NCBI RefSeq assembly: GCF_000715075.1
Contig: NC_134103.1
Coordinates: 53,374,730-53,438,729, forward strand
Direction of reading: 5' to 3'
Origin: Nicotiana tabacum
Taxonomy: Eukaryota; Streptophyta; Magnoliopsida; Solanales; Solanaceae
DNA length: 64,000 bases
Below the pieces are notes generated by a model. That model was not told where the DNA came from. It made no database searches and saw nothing but the letters and a program-made list of their open reading frames with translations. Positions 50,219-61,913 of the stretch are shown in pieces; the stretch's first letter is position 1, and every line of letters starts with the position of its first letter. Both the position numbers and the translations under genes were made by a program.

Positions 50219-51922
50219 AGTTTGACCAATGTTTGAGTTTATTGATATCGGGTCCGTATTTTGGTTTCGGAACGCGGTATAGGTCTAGTACTATATTTAT
50301 GACTTGTCTGTCAAATTTAGTGAGAAACGGAGTTGGTTTGACGTGATTCGGACGTCCGGTTGTGAAAATAGAAGTTTCAAAGTTTTATTGAAAATGTCAT
50401 TTGATTTGGTGTTCAATTAATAGTACTAGGTGTTATTTTGGCGATTTGATCACGCGATCAAGTTCGTATGATATTTTTAGACCCAAGTGCATATTTGGTA
50501 TAGACCCTCAAGGGGTCGGGTGAGTTTTGGATATGCTACAAAGTGAAATTGGACTTAGAAACATTGCTGGCGTGTTTCAGTTCTGGTGCAGGCCTCTGAT
50601 CTCATATTTGCGAGGTCAGGCTTCGCATTTGCGACCTCTGTCAGGTTCGCATTTGTGAAAAGGGGTGAGTCAGCACTGAGTTCGTATTTGCGATCATTTG
50701 GTCGCAATTGCGAGGAGACCATTGTTCGCATTTGCGAACAAGTCATCACAATTGCGATGATAGCAGTGAGACTTTGCATTTGCGAAGAAAAACTCGCATT
50801 TGCGGGGTTCGCAATTGCGAACCCCTAATCGCAATTGCGACTAACAACTGAAAGACGGGATTTTCTCCCATTCTTCAAATTTTCAAATCAAGAAAACCCT
50901 AGAGGCGATTTTTCAAAGAACTCTTCTTCCCCAAATCATTGGTAAGTGATTCTAACCTATTTTCTTTCAATATTTCATTAAATTTCCTAAGATTTCAACC
51001 TAAAGTCTAGTTTTTCATGGTGGAAATTAGGGGTTTTAGGTGGAATTAGGGAATTTTGTAAAATGGGGATTTAGACCTCAAATTGAGGTCGCATCCCAAA
51101 AAAAATTACATAACCGGGCTTGTGAGAGAATGGATGTTCATATTTTGTGACTTTTACCCGATTCCGAGACGTGGGCCCGGGGAGGCTTTTTGGGGCGATT
51201 TTCTAATTTCTTGCTTTAGCTTTGATTTCTTTGATTAGATTTGTTTGTTATAGTTGTATTTATGGTATGTAATTGATTCTGTCTAGATTGGGCCAGTCAG
51301 AGTCTGATATTCGTGGCAAAGGCGTTGTTACCGATTGATTGAGCTTGGTTCGAGTTCAGTGGCTTGCTTCATTTTATTATATCATCTGTCTAATTATTAT
51401 ATCCCCAGTAGGGCTTGGACCTGACCTTATCACTACTCTACTGAGGATAGGCTTGGCACTTACTGGGTACCGTTGTGGTGTACTCATGCTACTCTTCTGC
51501 ACATGTATTGTGTGCAGTTTCAGGTGCTTCTTATCAGCCCCGCTATTAGCTGAGAGTGCTTGCTGTTGTACAGAGACTTCAATGTATATCTGCCACGTCC
51601 GCAAACCTCGGAGTCCCCCTCTATTCTCTCCTATGTCATTTACCTTCCGTATTTCTTTTATTAGACTCTGGTGTATAGAGATTCTAGTTTCCTTCTGTAG
51701 CTTGTGACTTATGATGTTCCGGGATTTGGGAATACTGTGTATTACTAGAGTATTGGTTATTGTACATGTCAAGCAACTTTGTTACCAGTTATTAGTTATC
51801 TGTTGCAGTTAGTTGTTAAGTTTTACTTTCATTTTGTTATTTCCGCATTTTGTTAGGCTTACCTAGTCGTAGAGACTAGGTGCCGTCACGACGTCTTACG
51901 GAGGGAGAATTGGGTCGTGACA
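50219..51922 (+). mobile_element. LTR fragment 'P2' (plus)
   Basis: It begins inside an LTR 5' region (TTGATATCGGGTCCGTATTT), then a CpG palindrome cluster, an R/U5-like part (51360-51500, TGGCACTTACTGGGTACC) and the terminal GGGTCGTGACA at 51922. It is the same family as M2 (41328-41694) in opposite orientation. Its 5' end was lost at the break with element 3. No primer-binding site follows. Frames of 122 and 131 residues near 51340-51770 overlap each other and match nothing I recognise. Confidence 0.68.
50590..50845 (+). promoter_or_regulatory. TCGCA-N-TGCGA palindrome cluster in LTR P2
   Basis: At least eight imperfect palindromes of the form TTCGCATTTGCGAA or TCGCAATTGCGA, spaced about 20-30 bp apart, lie in 255 bp. 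Clear examples start near 50614, 50690, 50709, 50733, 50756, 50774, 50803 and 50829. This is the most regular of the clusters. Downstream the sequence enters a likely leader (GGGATTTTCTCCCATTCTTC). Confidence 0.68.
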
Positions 51923-52200
51923 AGTATATTATTCACCACATGTTTCAAGTTGTCTATTCTTTGTCATGTTCTATGTCGTATGCTCCAAGTCGTATATTCT
52001 TTATCATTGACTTCAAGTCGTATATTCTCTGTTACATGCTTCATGTTGTATATTCTTTGTCATGCCCATGTTATATATGCTTTGACAAACACCCATGTTG
52101 TATATTCTTTTGCACATACCCATGTTGTATATGCTTTCAAAAATGTCCATGTTGTATATTCTTTGTCACATGATTATGGTATTGCCTTAATAAATTGTCA
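51923..52200 (+). repeat. Degenerate roughly 30 bp repeats related to the Ogre-like leader
   Basis: Units such as CATGTTGTATATTCTTTG and TTCAAGTCGTATATTCT recur at about 20-35 bp intervals. Orientation is the same as 41247-41327, so this may be the continuation of that leader after the insertion of the 41328-51922 block. Confidence 0.65.
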
Positions 52201-52752
52201 TCACTTTTCTATTGACTCTTGATCGTACACAATCACACAGGAGTCACGGAAGGGTTGTCTTTTTACCCCTCCGAACCTTCTTTCAAAATTATTTAGTTTC
52301 AGAGATTGGCATACATGGTTAACCACGTACCATCTCGCAGTTGTTCCAAACTCATGCTCGAATATAGGTAAATCTACTCTTAAAATTCCGAGGTCACTGT
52401 ACACACAAGTAATTAAGCTTTCAAACTTTCAAATTTCAACATAGTCCGATAACTCGGGCTAGGGACCTCCGAATTTGATTTCGGACATACGCCCGAGTCC
52501 AAAATCATGATACGGACCCACTAGATCGTCAAAACACGAATCCGAGTCTGTTTGCATAAAACGTTGACCAAAGTCAACTCAAATGGATTTTAAGGCAAAA
52601 ATTTCATATTTTCTCAGTTTTTAAAATAAAAGCTCTCCGAAAAACGAATCCGAATTGTGCACGCAAATCGAGCAAAGTTTAAATAAGGTATTTAAGGCTT
52701 TAAAGCACAGAATTAGGTTCTAAAATATATGATGACCTATCGAGTCATCACA
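52201..52752 (-). mobile_element. Minus-strand LTR fragment
   Basis: It ends GAGTCATCACA at 52752 (LTR start TGTGATGACTC on the minus strand). Words such as ACATACGCCCGAGTCCAAAA and TTGACCAAAGTCAA are shared with the 5' parts of other LTRs here. The left border is uncertain. No coding. Confidence 0.5.
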
Positions 52753-53718
52753 ATACTAATTAAAGGGAAGATTATACGACTTAAAGCAAAGAATATACAA
52801 CTTGAAGGAAAGAATGCATGACCTGAAGCATGTGACAGAAAGAATAGATGTTGGAGTATTGGAAAACCTGTAATCCCTCAGGTAATTGATCAAGTCCGCT
52901 ATGGTTAGAACCTGAAATATCCCCAGCAGAATCGCCATGTTGTTGCAACCTATTTTGCACATTTCAAAACAAATTACAATTTATATTACTCTACAGGGTC
53001 ATTTAAAGTTTAGAGTAGCCACCTAGTACTTATGGTCTGCGAAACCTTTGAGATTCTAGGTAAGGGCTTAGATTGTCTCGAGGGGAAGGTATTAGGCATT
53101 CCTCAAGATCCACAAAATGTGGTTTCGATGGACTTGACCAAACAAGGGAGGGATTAGGTAAGAAGCTATTAATTTTGTATTTACAAAGAATTATAAAAAG
53201 TGATTTAAAATGAAGGGTGATTGAACGAGAGTGTCACATGCTAGAATATAAATATCTATGTATAATAAATTATCTACAAAAGGAGAATGAAGTATATGAG
53301 AATTATATTTTAATAAATTGATGAAATGCAAAGCAAATATGTAGTAATAAGTGAGGTATTTAGTAAATTAACTAGATGAATTATAGTTAACGAATGCACT
53401 TGAAAGGATGTAATTTATGTCTAAGGGTAAATTGTTTTGAGTGAGATGCTAAAGTGTAAGAAGATAAAACTTACCTTTAAAATGATTGGCTAGGAGGAGG
53501 AGAGAATTATTTTTTAATATTTTTATGTAATGAATAGGGTAAGAAAGGAATTAACTTAATTATTTACAAAAATACATTAAATAATGGACAATTAATTGAG
53601 ACAAAAGAATAATAAAATATTTATATTTATGTGCACATGTAGTAAATCTTATATGAACAAAATGTTTGAAATAATTTACATTTTTTAAAATTGGTGCACA
53701 AGACACAGAGAGAAGCCT
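52753..53718 (-). mobile_element. Ogre/Tat-like LTR, primer-binding site and leader, right arm (inverted)
   Basis: Read on the minus strand: AT-rich LTR (about 53718-52955), GTGCAAAATAGGTTGCAACA, primer-binding site TGGCGATTCTGCTGGGGAT (52938-52920), then leader with TATATTCTTTGCTTTAAGTC. It matches the left arm (39900-41327) in reverse. No gene. Confidence 0.65.
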
Positions 53719-53730
53719 TGCATTCGTTCA

Positions 53731-53762
53731 GTCGTATGAAGCCTTGTGTAGCTTCATATGAC
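53731..53762. repeat. Short hairpin, partly duplicated at 53824
   Basis: GTCGTATGAAGC and GCTTCATATGAC form a 12 bp stem (one G-T mismatch) around an 8 base loop. About 93 bp further on, text from GCATTCGTTC to GCTTCATATGATG is repeated within the start of the element 4 LTR. Confidence 0.6.
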
Positions 53763-53941
53763 ACAATCATTGATATATTGTAACGACTCGGCATGTCGTT
53801 TTGAGCAATTGCATTCGTTCATCCGTATAAAGCGTTGTGTAGCTTCATATGATGTATTATTACTTGTGTGAATCGTCGTTTTTGGTTTTCAGGTGTTTCG
53901 GAACTAGTTTGGAAGAATGAATTTCATGTTTGAAGCTTTAA

Positions 53942-54192
53942 GAGCCCGTTTGAACATAAGAAAATTTTCAAAATAATTTTTGAAAATAATGTTTGGTTAT
54001 CAAAATCTTAAAATTTTCCAATCTCACTTGAAAATACATTTTCAAATTTGAAAAATTGGTGAGAACCGATGTTTCAATTGAAAATGGGAACGTTGCTAGT
54101 GTTTAGTTGCAAAATATGTTGAAAAAAAGACATCCAAATATGTTGCATTCAAATTTGAAATATTTTTTTGGAATTTATGTCGAAACGCCCAC
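53942..54192. mobile_element. MITE-like element with TAA duplication
   Basis: 251 bp, AT-rich, ends GAGCCCGTTTGAACA and TGTCGAAACGCCCAC, which pair as imperfect terminal inverted repeats (about 11 of 15). TAA flanks it on both sides (53939-53941 and 54193-54195), as in PIF/Harbinger-derived MITEs. The flanks join to GCTTTAAGTTGGAAGAG, normal LTR text. A different superfamily is possible. Confidence 0.6.
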
Positions 54193-54739
54193 TAAGTTGG
54201 AAGAGTTGACCAAGTTGTACTTTTGAGAATTTAACCTCGGATCGGAGTTTTGATTATTTACATTAAGTTCGGATAGTGATTTTGGACTTGGGCGTTTCCC
54301 CGAATTTGTATTTGGATATTTTTAGAAGGTATCAGCACTTTTTGGCGAAAGATGGAAATTTGAAGGTTTGGAATGTTCATAAGTTTGACCGGGGGTTGAC
54401 TCTGATGATATCGGGTCCGGATTGTGGTTCCGGGAATCGTTATAGCTCCGTTATATTATTTGGGACTTGTGTGCAAAATTTAAGTTCCTTTCGAGTTGAT
54501 TTTATATGGTTCGGCACGATTTTTAGAAGTTGCAAGTTCATTAAGTTTGATTTGAGGTACGATTCGTGATTTTGATGTTGTTAAGTGTGATTTGAGGCCT
54601 CTAGTAGGTCCGTGTTATGTTATGGGACTTGTTGGCATGTTTTGATGGGGTCCCGAGGGGCTCGAGTGAGTTTCGGATATGGTTTAGATCATATCGGATG
54701 GTTTTGTATTGCTGGTTTTCTGCTGTTACCTATTGCTTC

Positions 54740-55090
54740 TGGTAATCTTCGCAATCGCAAAGGTCCAGCCGTGATCGTGAAGGTTTTTTTTAGTGTTCTA
54801 TGAATTTGTTTTTCACGTTCGCGTGAGGATGAACGCATTTGCATAGAGTTTGGGCTGGTCTTCATTGCGTTCGCAGCTGATTCTACGCGTTCGCGTAGTA
54901 ATTGGGCTGAGCTGGGTAGGATGCTGATTTCCTCTTCGCGTTCGCGATGTTGTTCCTGCATTTGTGTAGTTTTGTCAGCTTTGTGTATCGCGTTCACGAG
55001 GCTTGTGCTGCGATTGCGTAGAGTTTTTCAGGGGCAGTGTATTTTTCTTCTTCGCGATCACGATTGTATTTCTGCGATCGTGATTCATTG
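54740..55090 (+). promoter_or_regulatory. CpG-rich palindrome cluster in the element 4 LTR
   Basis: Words such as CACGTTCGCGTGAG, CTACGCGTTCGCGTAG, TTCGCGTTCGCGATG, TTCGCGATCACGA and CTGCGATCGTGA lie about 700-1050 bp from the LTR start once the MITE is removed. A TATA-like GATTATAAGTAC is at about 55102, just downstream. Confidence 0.58.
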
Positions 55091-56973
55091 ATTTGTCCAG
55101 TGATTATAAGTACTACATTTTCGGAGGTTTCAGCAATTTTAACATATTTGGAGCTATGGAGCTCGGATTGAGGCGATATTTAGGCCAGTTTCACCACATG
55201 TAATTGGGTAAGTGTATTCTACTCGGTTTTGATTATATTTCATGAATCTATCTTCATTTTGGCAATTGATTGATGATTTTGAAAGAGAAATTGGGGGATT
55301 TTGTTTAAAATTTCATAATGTGAATTTTTAAGTTTTGAACATCGATTTGGAGTGGGATTTAAGTGAAACTAGTATGGTTGGACTCATAATTGAATGGTTT
55401 GTCAGATTTTGTGAATTTTTTCGGGTTCCGAGGTGCGGCACAGGGTTTGACATTTTGGTTGACTTTGGACTTTTGATTAAAGATTCCACCTTTATTGATT
55501 GGATTTATTTCCTTTGGCATTATTTGATGTTCTTGAGTTTCTTTTGGCTAGTTTCGAGCCGTTCGGAGGTCGGTACTCGCGGGATGGCATTTCTAGAGTA
55601 TTATTTGGCTTGCTCGGTATTGGACTTGGCTTGTTCGAGATAAGTAACACTTGTAAACTTGGTGCTGAGGGTACGAATCACTAAATATACATGTTATGTG
55701 TTGGTGTTGAGGTAATGCACATGCTAGGTGACGGGCGTGTTGGTGTGCCCCGAGTGAATTGTAACTCGATTGATTATGCGGTACTGTGTAGTTACCTAAT
55801 ATTGTTTTATTCCATGAAATTTCTACGTGCTAGAGTAATTGAGCTGTGATCCATGTTAGAAGCCATGTTTTGGCTATATGATTATCTTGTTAGGACCCGC
55901 TGAGATCATTATTGTTGTTGAGTTATTTGCTTAAATTGCAATTATTTACTCAGTCACATTCGTCATTTGCATATCATATCTCTGTCTCTGTTATCATTTA
56001 TTGTTACATGATGTATCATTGTTTGGGCTAATTTACATGAGATTTGTGAGCTTGAGAGACTGGAGAGATTGATGACTGAGTGAGGCCGGGGGCCCGATTG
56101 TGAGTGATATTTATAGGATCAGGTTGCACGTCGCAACAGGATTTATTGATTGATGTTAGGATCAGGATGCACACCGTAGCATGCCATGTTGGCTTATGTT
56201 AGCGCTCGGGCTGGATCTGCCCCTCCGGAGTCTAACATACCAGTAGTGAGCGCATGTACCGAATGCCGAGTGCCAAGTGATTGAGTGTGAGATAGTGAGG
56301 TTGAGTACTCTAAGAGTGTGAGTACATTAGTTTGTCACTGTGATGCATTACATTTGACATGCATACTTGGCATGTAGGCATAGAAATGCATTTCCTCCTG
56401 CTATACGGTATTGTGACTTTCATGACTTCACATACACATTGACATGTAGGCATAGAGATGTACTTTCCTCATGTTATCTGATAATGAAAGATCTTATATG
56501 TTGTTGAAAGTTTTTGGGAAAAATCACAATTTTATGATATACTCATATTTTGGTGATTTCGATGAAAGATTTGGGTTTTACAGTTATATATGAGAAGCAT
56601 GCCTATTTTCCGTAACTGTGAACAAGCTGAGCATCATATCTTGGTGTTATTACTTGTACTGCATCTATTTTATTGTTACGAGTTGTTCTTGTTTATTTGT
56701 GTTGGACTCTGATCGTTTCTCCAAGATCGTCACTACTTTCAACTAAGGTTAGGTTTGTTACTTATTGAGTACATGGGGGCGGTTGTAACTATACTACACT
56801 TCTGCACCTTGCATGCAGATTTTGGAGTTGATATTGTTGTGTTAGGCGGGAGCTGGCATTTGAAGATGTACCTGCGTTCTGGTTGTAGATGCCTCTTGTT
56901 AATGGTAGTTTTAGATTTATAAAAATCTGTTGATGTACATTTCGAACAAATGATGTATTTATTTCATACCATC

Positions 56974-58564
56974 TTTACAACAACAACAACAACAACTCCC
57001 AGTGAGTTCCAGCAAGTGGGGTCTGGAGAGGGTAGAGTATGCGTAGACCTTACCCCTACCCCGAAGAGTAGGGAGGCTACTTCAAAAAGACCCTCGACTC
57101 AAGAAGACTAAAAGAGAAAATATATTAGTACCATCAATAGAACCATGGGACTAATAGCAACATCATAAGAACCAGAAAATGGCTAAAAAGCAATAACAAA
57201 AACCAGTGAATAAGGCCCGGTACTACGAAAAACAGAAGAATAGTATGGACATAACAATAATCGCTAGCAACCTAGGACAAAACCTTATCAGACCAGCCTC
57301 CCACCCGGAATGAAGTAGAAAAATGCTCAACTACCTCCTTACCTACCACCCTAATGCTCGACCTCGACACCTTTCTATCAAGGGCCATGTCCTCAGAAAT
57401 CTGAAGCCGCGTCATGTCCTCCCTGATCATGACCGAACCATCTAAGCCTCACTTCCCGCATCTTGTCATCCATAGGGGCCACACCCACCTTCTCCTGAAT
57501 ATCTTCATTCCTAATATTATCCATCCTAGTGTGCCTGCACATCCACCTCAACTTCCTCATCTTTGCTACTTTTATCTTCTGGATATGTGCGTTTTTAACT
57601 GTCCAACACTCTGCCCCACACAACATGGCTGGTCTGACCACTGCTCTATAAAACTTACCTTTGAGTATCAGTGGCACTTTCTTGTCACACACGACTCCAG
57701 ATGCTAACTTCCATTTCATCCACCCACCCCTATAAGGTATGTGACATCCTCGTCAATCTGCCCATCCCCCTGGATAACTGACCCAAGGTACTTGAAACTG
57801 CCTATCTTGGGGATCACCTATGATCCAAGCCTCACCTCCAAGCCCGCTTCTCTCGACTCAACGCTGAACATGCACTCCAGGTATTTTGTCTTAGTCCTGA
57901 TCAACTTGAAACCCTTAGACTCAAGGGCCTATATCCAAACCTCCAGCCTCTCATTAACGTCGCCTTGTGTCACATCAATCAGAATTATATCATCATCGAA
58001 CAACATACACCATGGCACCTCCCCTTGAATATACAGTGTCCGTGCGTTCATCACTAGAGCAAATAAAAATGGGTTGAGCGCATATCCTTAGTAAAAACCC
58101 TTAACAACTTGGAAGTGCTCCGAGCCTCCTCCCATAGTCCTAAATCGATTCTTCGCTCCATCGTACATGTCCTTAATCTCCCTGATGTAGGCAACCAGCA
58201 CATATTTTGCCACTTGGCATCTCCAAATAACCTCCCTAGGGACCTTGTCAAACACTTTCTCTAGGTCAATAAACACCATGTGCAGACCCTTCTTCCTATC
58301 CTTGTACCGTTCCACCTACCTCTTAATAAGGTGGATCACTTCCGTAGTCTAACGCCCCAGTATGAATCCAAACTGGTTGTCAGATATAGACAACGTCTTC
58401 CTCACCCTCACTTTCATCACCCTCTCCCACACTTTCATAGTATGGCTTGGTAACTTGATATAACTATAGTTGTTGCAACTCTAAATATCACCTTTGTTCT
58501 TTTAAAATGGTACCACCATACTCCACCTTCACTCATTCGACATCCTCTTCGTCATGAAAATAAT
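56974..58564 (-). mobile_element. RTE-type LINE, 5'-truncated
   Basis: Its 3' end on the minus strand is a (TTG)n tail (plus strand ACAACAACAACAACAAC at 56978). The preceding 3' region carries AGACCCCACTTGCTGGAACT, and coding follows upstream. Target duplication: ATTTCATACCATC (56961-56973) and ATTTCATACCAGC (58565-58577), one mismatch. A TTG tail and this RT type fit the RTE clade. It lies inside the element 4 LTR, whose text rejoins across it. Confidence 0.82.
57393..58560 (-). pseudogene. RTE LINE reverse transcriptase remnant
   Basis: Minus-strand pieces: [20 protein letters not shown] (RT motif with the first Asp), [29 protein letters not shown]-like NPFLFALVM, MLFDDDIILID (usually FADD; the Asp pair remains), GFKLIRTKTKYLEC, then [40 protein letters not shown] and [40 protein letters not shown]. 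Stops occur between pieces. The endonuclease domain and RT start are missing through 5' truncation. RTE proteins copy their own RNA at a nicked target site. Inactive. Confidence 0.85.
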
Positions 58565-58768
58565 ATTTCATACCAGCATTGTAAACTCTAAATCTTAGAA
58601 GATAAAGATTTGCGCTACCAGCCCTTGGGTTGTTGTATAAAAGTTCAATCATTTCATCATTATTCTCTCAGTAAATCTCATTTGAAATTCGATTATTTTT
58701 TAATTTGCTTACCTAGCAGGTTGGGTTAGGTGCCATCACGACTAGTTGGATTTTGGACGATGACAAGT

Positions 58769-58780
58769 TGGTATCAGAGC
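58769..58780 (+). other. Primer-binding site of element 4, initiator-Met type
   Basis: TGGTATCAGAGC, a perfect match to the family site, three bases after the LTR end. Confidence 0.87.
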
Positions 58781-61581
58781 CCTAGGTTCATAGGTTCTAT
58801 GAGTCATGAGTAAGTGTCTAGTAGAGTCTTACGTATCGGTATGATGGCGTCTATACCTATCTTCGAGAGGCTACGAGGCATCTAGGATAAACTTCATGTC
58901 TTTCGTGCCTTATCATGCGACATTGATTCAGCTTGAAGCGTATCTCATTGAATCTCTTCCACTCACTCGTATGCGTATGTGAGCGCTTGGTATCAGCTGT
59001 GCATCGACAGCTTGTGTATTCCATGGATGAGATGTGAGACGTATTTCTATGTTTTGGAGTTGGGCCACTCTGGAGGACTCGAGGCCGGGGTTTGACCGCA
59101 ACTTGGACTTGGTGGTTTTAGTTGCGTGAGTATGTGCTTTGGACTCATATGTCTGGTGGAGTTTCTAAGAGCAGAATTGATGGCTAAGTGAGTGGTTGGA
59201 TGATTATATGATGAGTATGATGTGACAGCGGGATGTGTTAAGATGGCTTAGGTATGACGAGAAGGGTTGCTTGGGATGTGGAAAGGACTATTAGGATCTT
59301 TATTTCTGTCTTGATGTATTGTACAATTGTGATTTATGAGGATGTTGAGAGACCTTTCAGATGTACATTTATGGAATGAAGTAGATTCTTATGTCTTGTC
59401 AATGAGTTTAGACTCGGGAAGATTAAGTGATTGCGTAGTAGTTGTGGCTGTGAAAGGGCATGAAGATATGTTAGTTTGAGTCTAAGCGAGTGGGTTATCT
59501 CTTGTGTGACATTCTGAGGTTGTGTAATTCTTAAGATGATTATGTGGAGAGCTTCTTTCTACCAGTGAGTTACAAGTGTTTCAATTTGAGTTTGGATCCG
59601 TTGAGAAAGTCTAATTGCCTGACACGAGAATGAGTGCGAGCCTAGCAAATGGTTTGAGGTATTCTATTGTTTGTGTTGCAAGAAGTTACGAAGGATTTAG
59701 TTGAATTTGAGTATTGGATTATGGCGGTAATAGAGTATGGGTATTGTGAGTTATCAGATGTTTTGTTCTATTGCTTTAAGCCAAGTTGGGGAGTTTGCCA
59801 TCGGCGATTTGATTGCATGGCTATGTGTTGTACTGGTTTCGGTTAGAGGCATACTTGTGGATCGGTTATGACTTGTAGAGGTTGGTTCTGAGGATGACTT
59901 GAGTAAGGAATTTCTTGATACATGATGTATTACACCTTATGGATATGTGGAAGTCTTGGGAGTGGTTTAGGGTTGCTGTCCATGACGGATGTAATGCACT
60001 AAGAAAAAGGGATTCGCTCGGTTGCTTAGATGTGTGGATTACTTCTTTGGGTGTTGGTATTCTAATGGAGCACAGGTCGTTCGGCCCGTTTGGGCGGTGC
60101 AAATGATATCTGAGAAGAGTAGATGACTCTTGAGAAGGCTCTAATGGATTCAATATTTATATGTGGCAATTGAGAATTTTTCGAAGTTGTATATGGCTAA
60201 GATTTAAGATTTATACTGGATGGTACCAGGACTTGTGGTACTACTGTATCATTATGGATTCTATATTTCAGTATCAGGAAGGTAAAGTAAACATTTTTAG
60301 ATTCACATAATGTCTCTTCAGAATGGGTGTCCCAGTGTTGGTACTTTAGGGGTTCTAAGAGAGAATACAACAGTTTATGGGCCTTAGGGCGGTGTGGTTT
60401 TGTGCTAGGATATCTTGTGGTAAGCTTTGGGTAAGGACTATGGTGTTCTGGCAAGGAGAAGTGTTAACTTGAAGGCAATTCGGAAGGAACTCTGAGAAAT
60501 AGGACAGCTTGGTGGTAGGTTGGATCAGTATGGTAATGGTATGCTCGGTTCTTTTGGTTCTTATGATGAGTTGAGGCTTTACGGGTGTTTTGTAGGAATA
60601 CTCTTAGATTTGGTGACCTGCATGGCTTGGTTGAGTTAGAGGGATTCAGTTCTGATAACATGGTTATATGCATATAGATTTCAATGTGTTCTTAATGGTT
60701 TCTACACCCGGTTTGAGATGGATATTTTCTACCAGCGTGAGGAGCATGTTGCGTGTTATGATTTTCTATTGGATGTGATCAAATAGAAGGTTTCTAGCTA
60801 ATTGAGTATGTATTCTACTTGTGACTCAGAGTTGATTATGAGATTCACACTCTTTTCATATGATGGCATGATAGATGTGGTGCGTCCTGTGGGATTGAGA
60901 TTTGCATGTACAAGGTGGAGGTTTAGTTTTGAAGGGAAGGTCATGAATTCTTAGACGGCATGGACGGTTTCAAGTGATTAGATGAATGCTATTACTACTT
61001 GGTATGACTTGAGAAGGGTGTGCATTTCAGAAGGCGCAATGTGTTTTTACTTTCGGACGCTTCATTGGTATTGCGGTACTCGACTGGTTGATTGACTACT
61101 GATGTTCAGATTTTGCTATGTGGTACGGAAGAATTATAGAAATATTTCTCGTGGGAGATGATCATGTATGAGAAATTTGTTAGACATTTGGGTGGTGGAG
61201 TTGGGATCGGCTATGGTGATTTGTGTGTTCTACGGATTTGGAGACTGGAAGTTCTCAAAAGCAGATTGTTTCTCGGTTGTGGACTATGAAGATGTGGAAA
61301 GCATTAACCAGCTGGTGGTGCATGTTATGGTTAGATCATTGTGGACCTGGGGAGGGCTAATTATCCATTTGGGGATGATCAGAGTTGATTTGGGGGCCCA
61401 TTGGTAAGCCAATGAGGATGAGTCACTTTCCATGTTTGAGTACATTTTAATTGTTTCTTTTTAGTGCACGGATTGCACGGTTTGTGGCTTAAGGTTGTAT
61501 TGGTGTGGCATGGTTCGATTACGTTATATTTTGAAGAATAAAATCGAAAATCGGCTAAGAATTTGGCTTTGGTTCTTGTCG

Positions 61582-61615
<34 letters not shown>

Positions 61616-61913
61616 CCATGACTTGTTGATCTGACAAGTGGTTATGAGTTTCTCCATGTTTCTTTCATCATTGGTGGAGTACAGAGGTTTTGAACGAGGT
61701 TTTATTTGATATGAGGTTTATTACCGGTATTGGGTTTGTTTTGAGCAGCTACTGTGATAGAGAATTATTGCTATGAGTATGGGAGTTTATGTAGTATATC
61801 CTGTGAATACATCTTGGATTATGGATATGACTTGATACAGCTTGTTCAGACTTATACAGTGTGTAAGTGCGAGATTCAGGTCTTGTGAGGAATTTCGGAT
61901 GTAGGAAGTTGAG
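58781..61913 (+). mobile_element. Internal region of element 4, no recognisable coding
   Basis: 3.1 kb between the primer-binding site and the next element. I find no gag, protease, RT, RNase H or integrase motif in either strand. The longest frames (79-95 residues) lack family character. It may be a non-autonomous element with a large noncoding interior (LARD type), or a coding region decayed past recognition. It is cut at 61913 by the insertion of the right-hand Athila-like copy. Confidence 0.55.
61584..61613. repeat. Microsatellite (GA)n
   Basis: About 15 uninterrupted GA repeats within the noncoding interior of element 4. Confidence 0.92.

Larger units (their letters stand above)
53779..58765 (+). 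mobile_element. 5' LTR of element 4, with MITE and LINE inside
   Basis: Start TGTAACGACTCGG, end GACGATGACA followed by a primer-binding site. Removing the 251 bp MITE and the 1.6 kb LINE leaves about 3.1 kb. The 3' half matches LTR H. It contains a CpG palindrome cluster (54740-55085). Open stretches such as 54276-54569 are within LTR sequence and are not genes. Confidence 0.78.

Noticed and set aside
51339..51772. Frames of 122 (plus) and 131 (minus) residues
   Set aside because: They overlap on opposite strands in LTR P2, and the homologous M2 piece does not keep either frame.
61168..61407. 79-residue frame in the element 4 interior
   Set aside because: No recognisable motif, flanking frames are closed, and nothing suggests a start or conserved protein.
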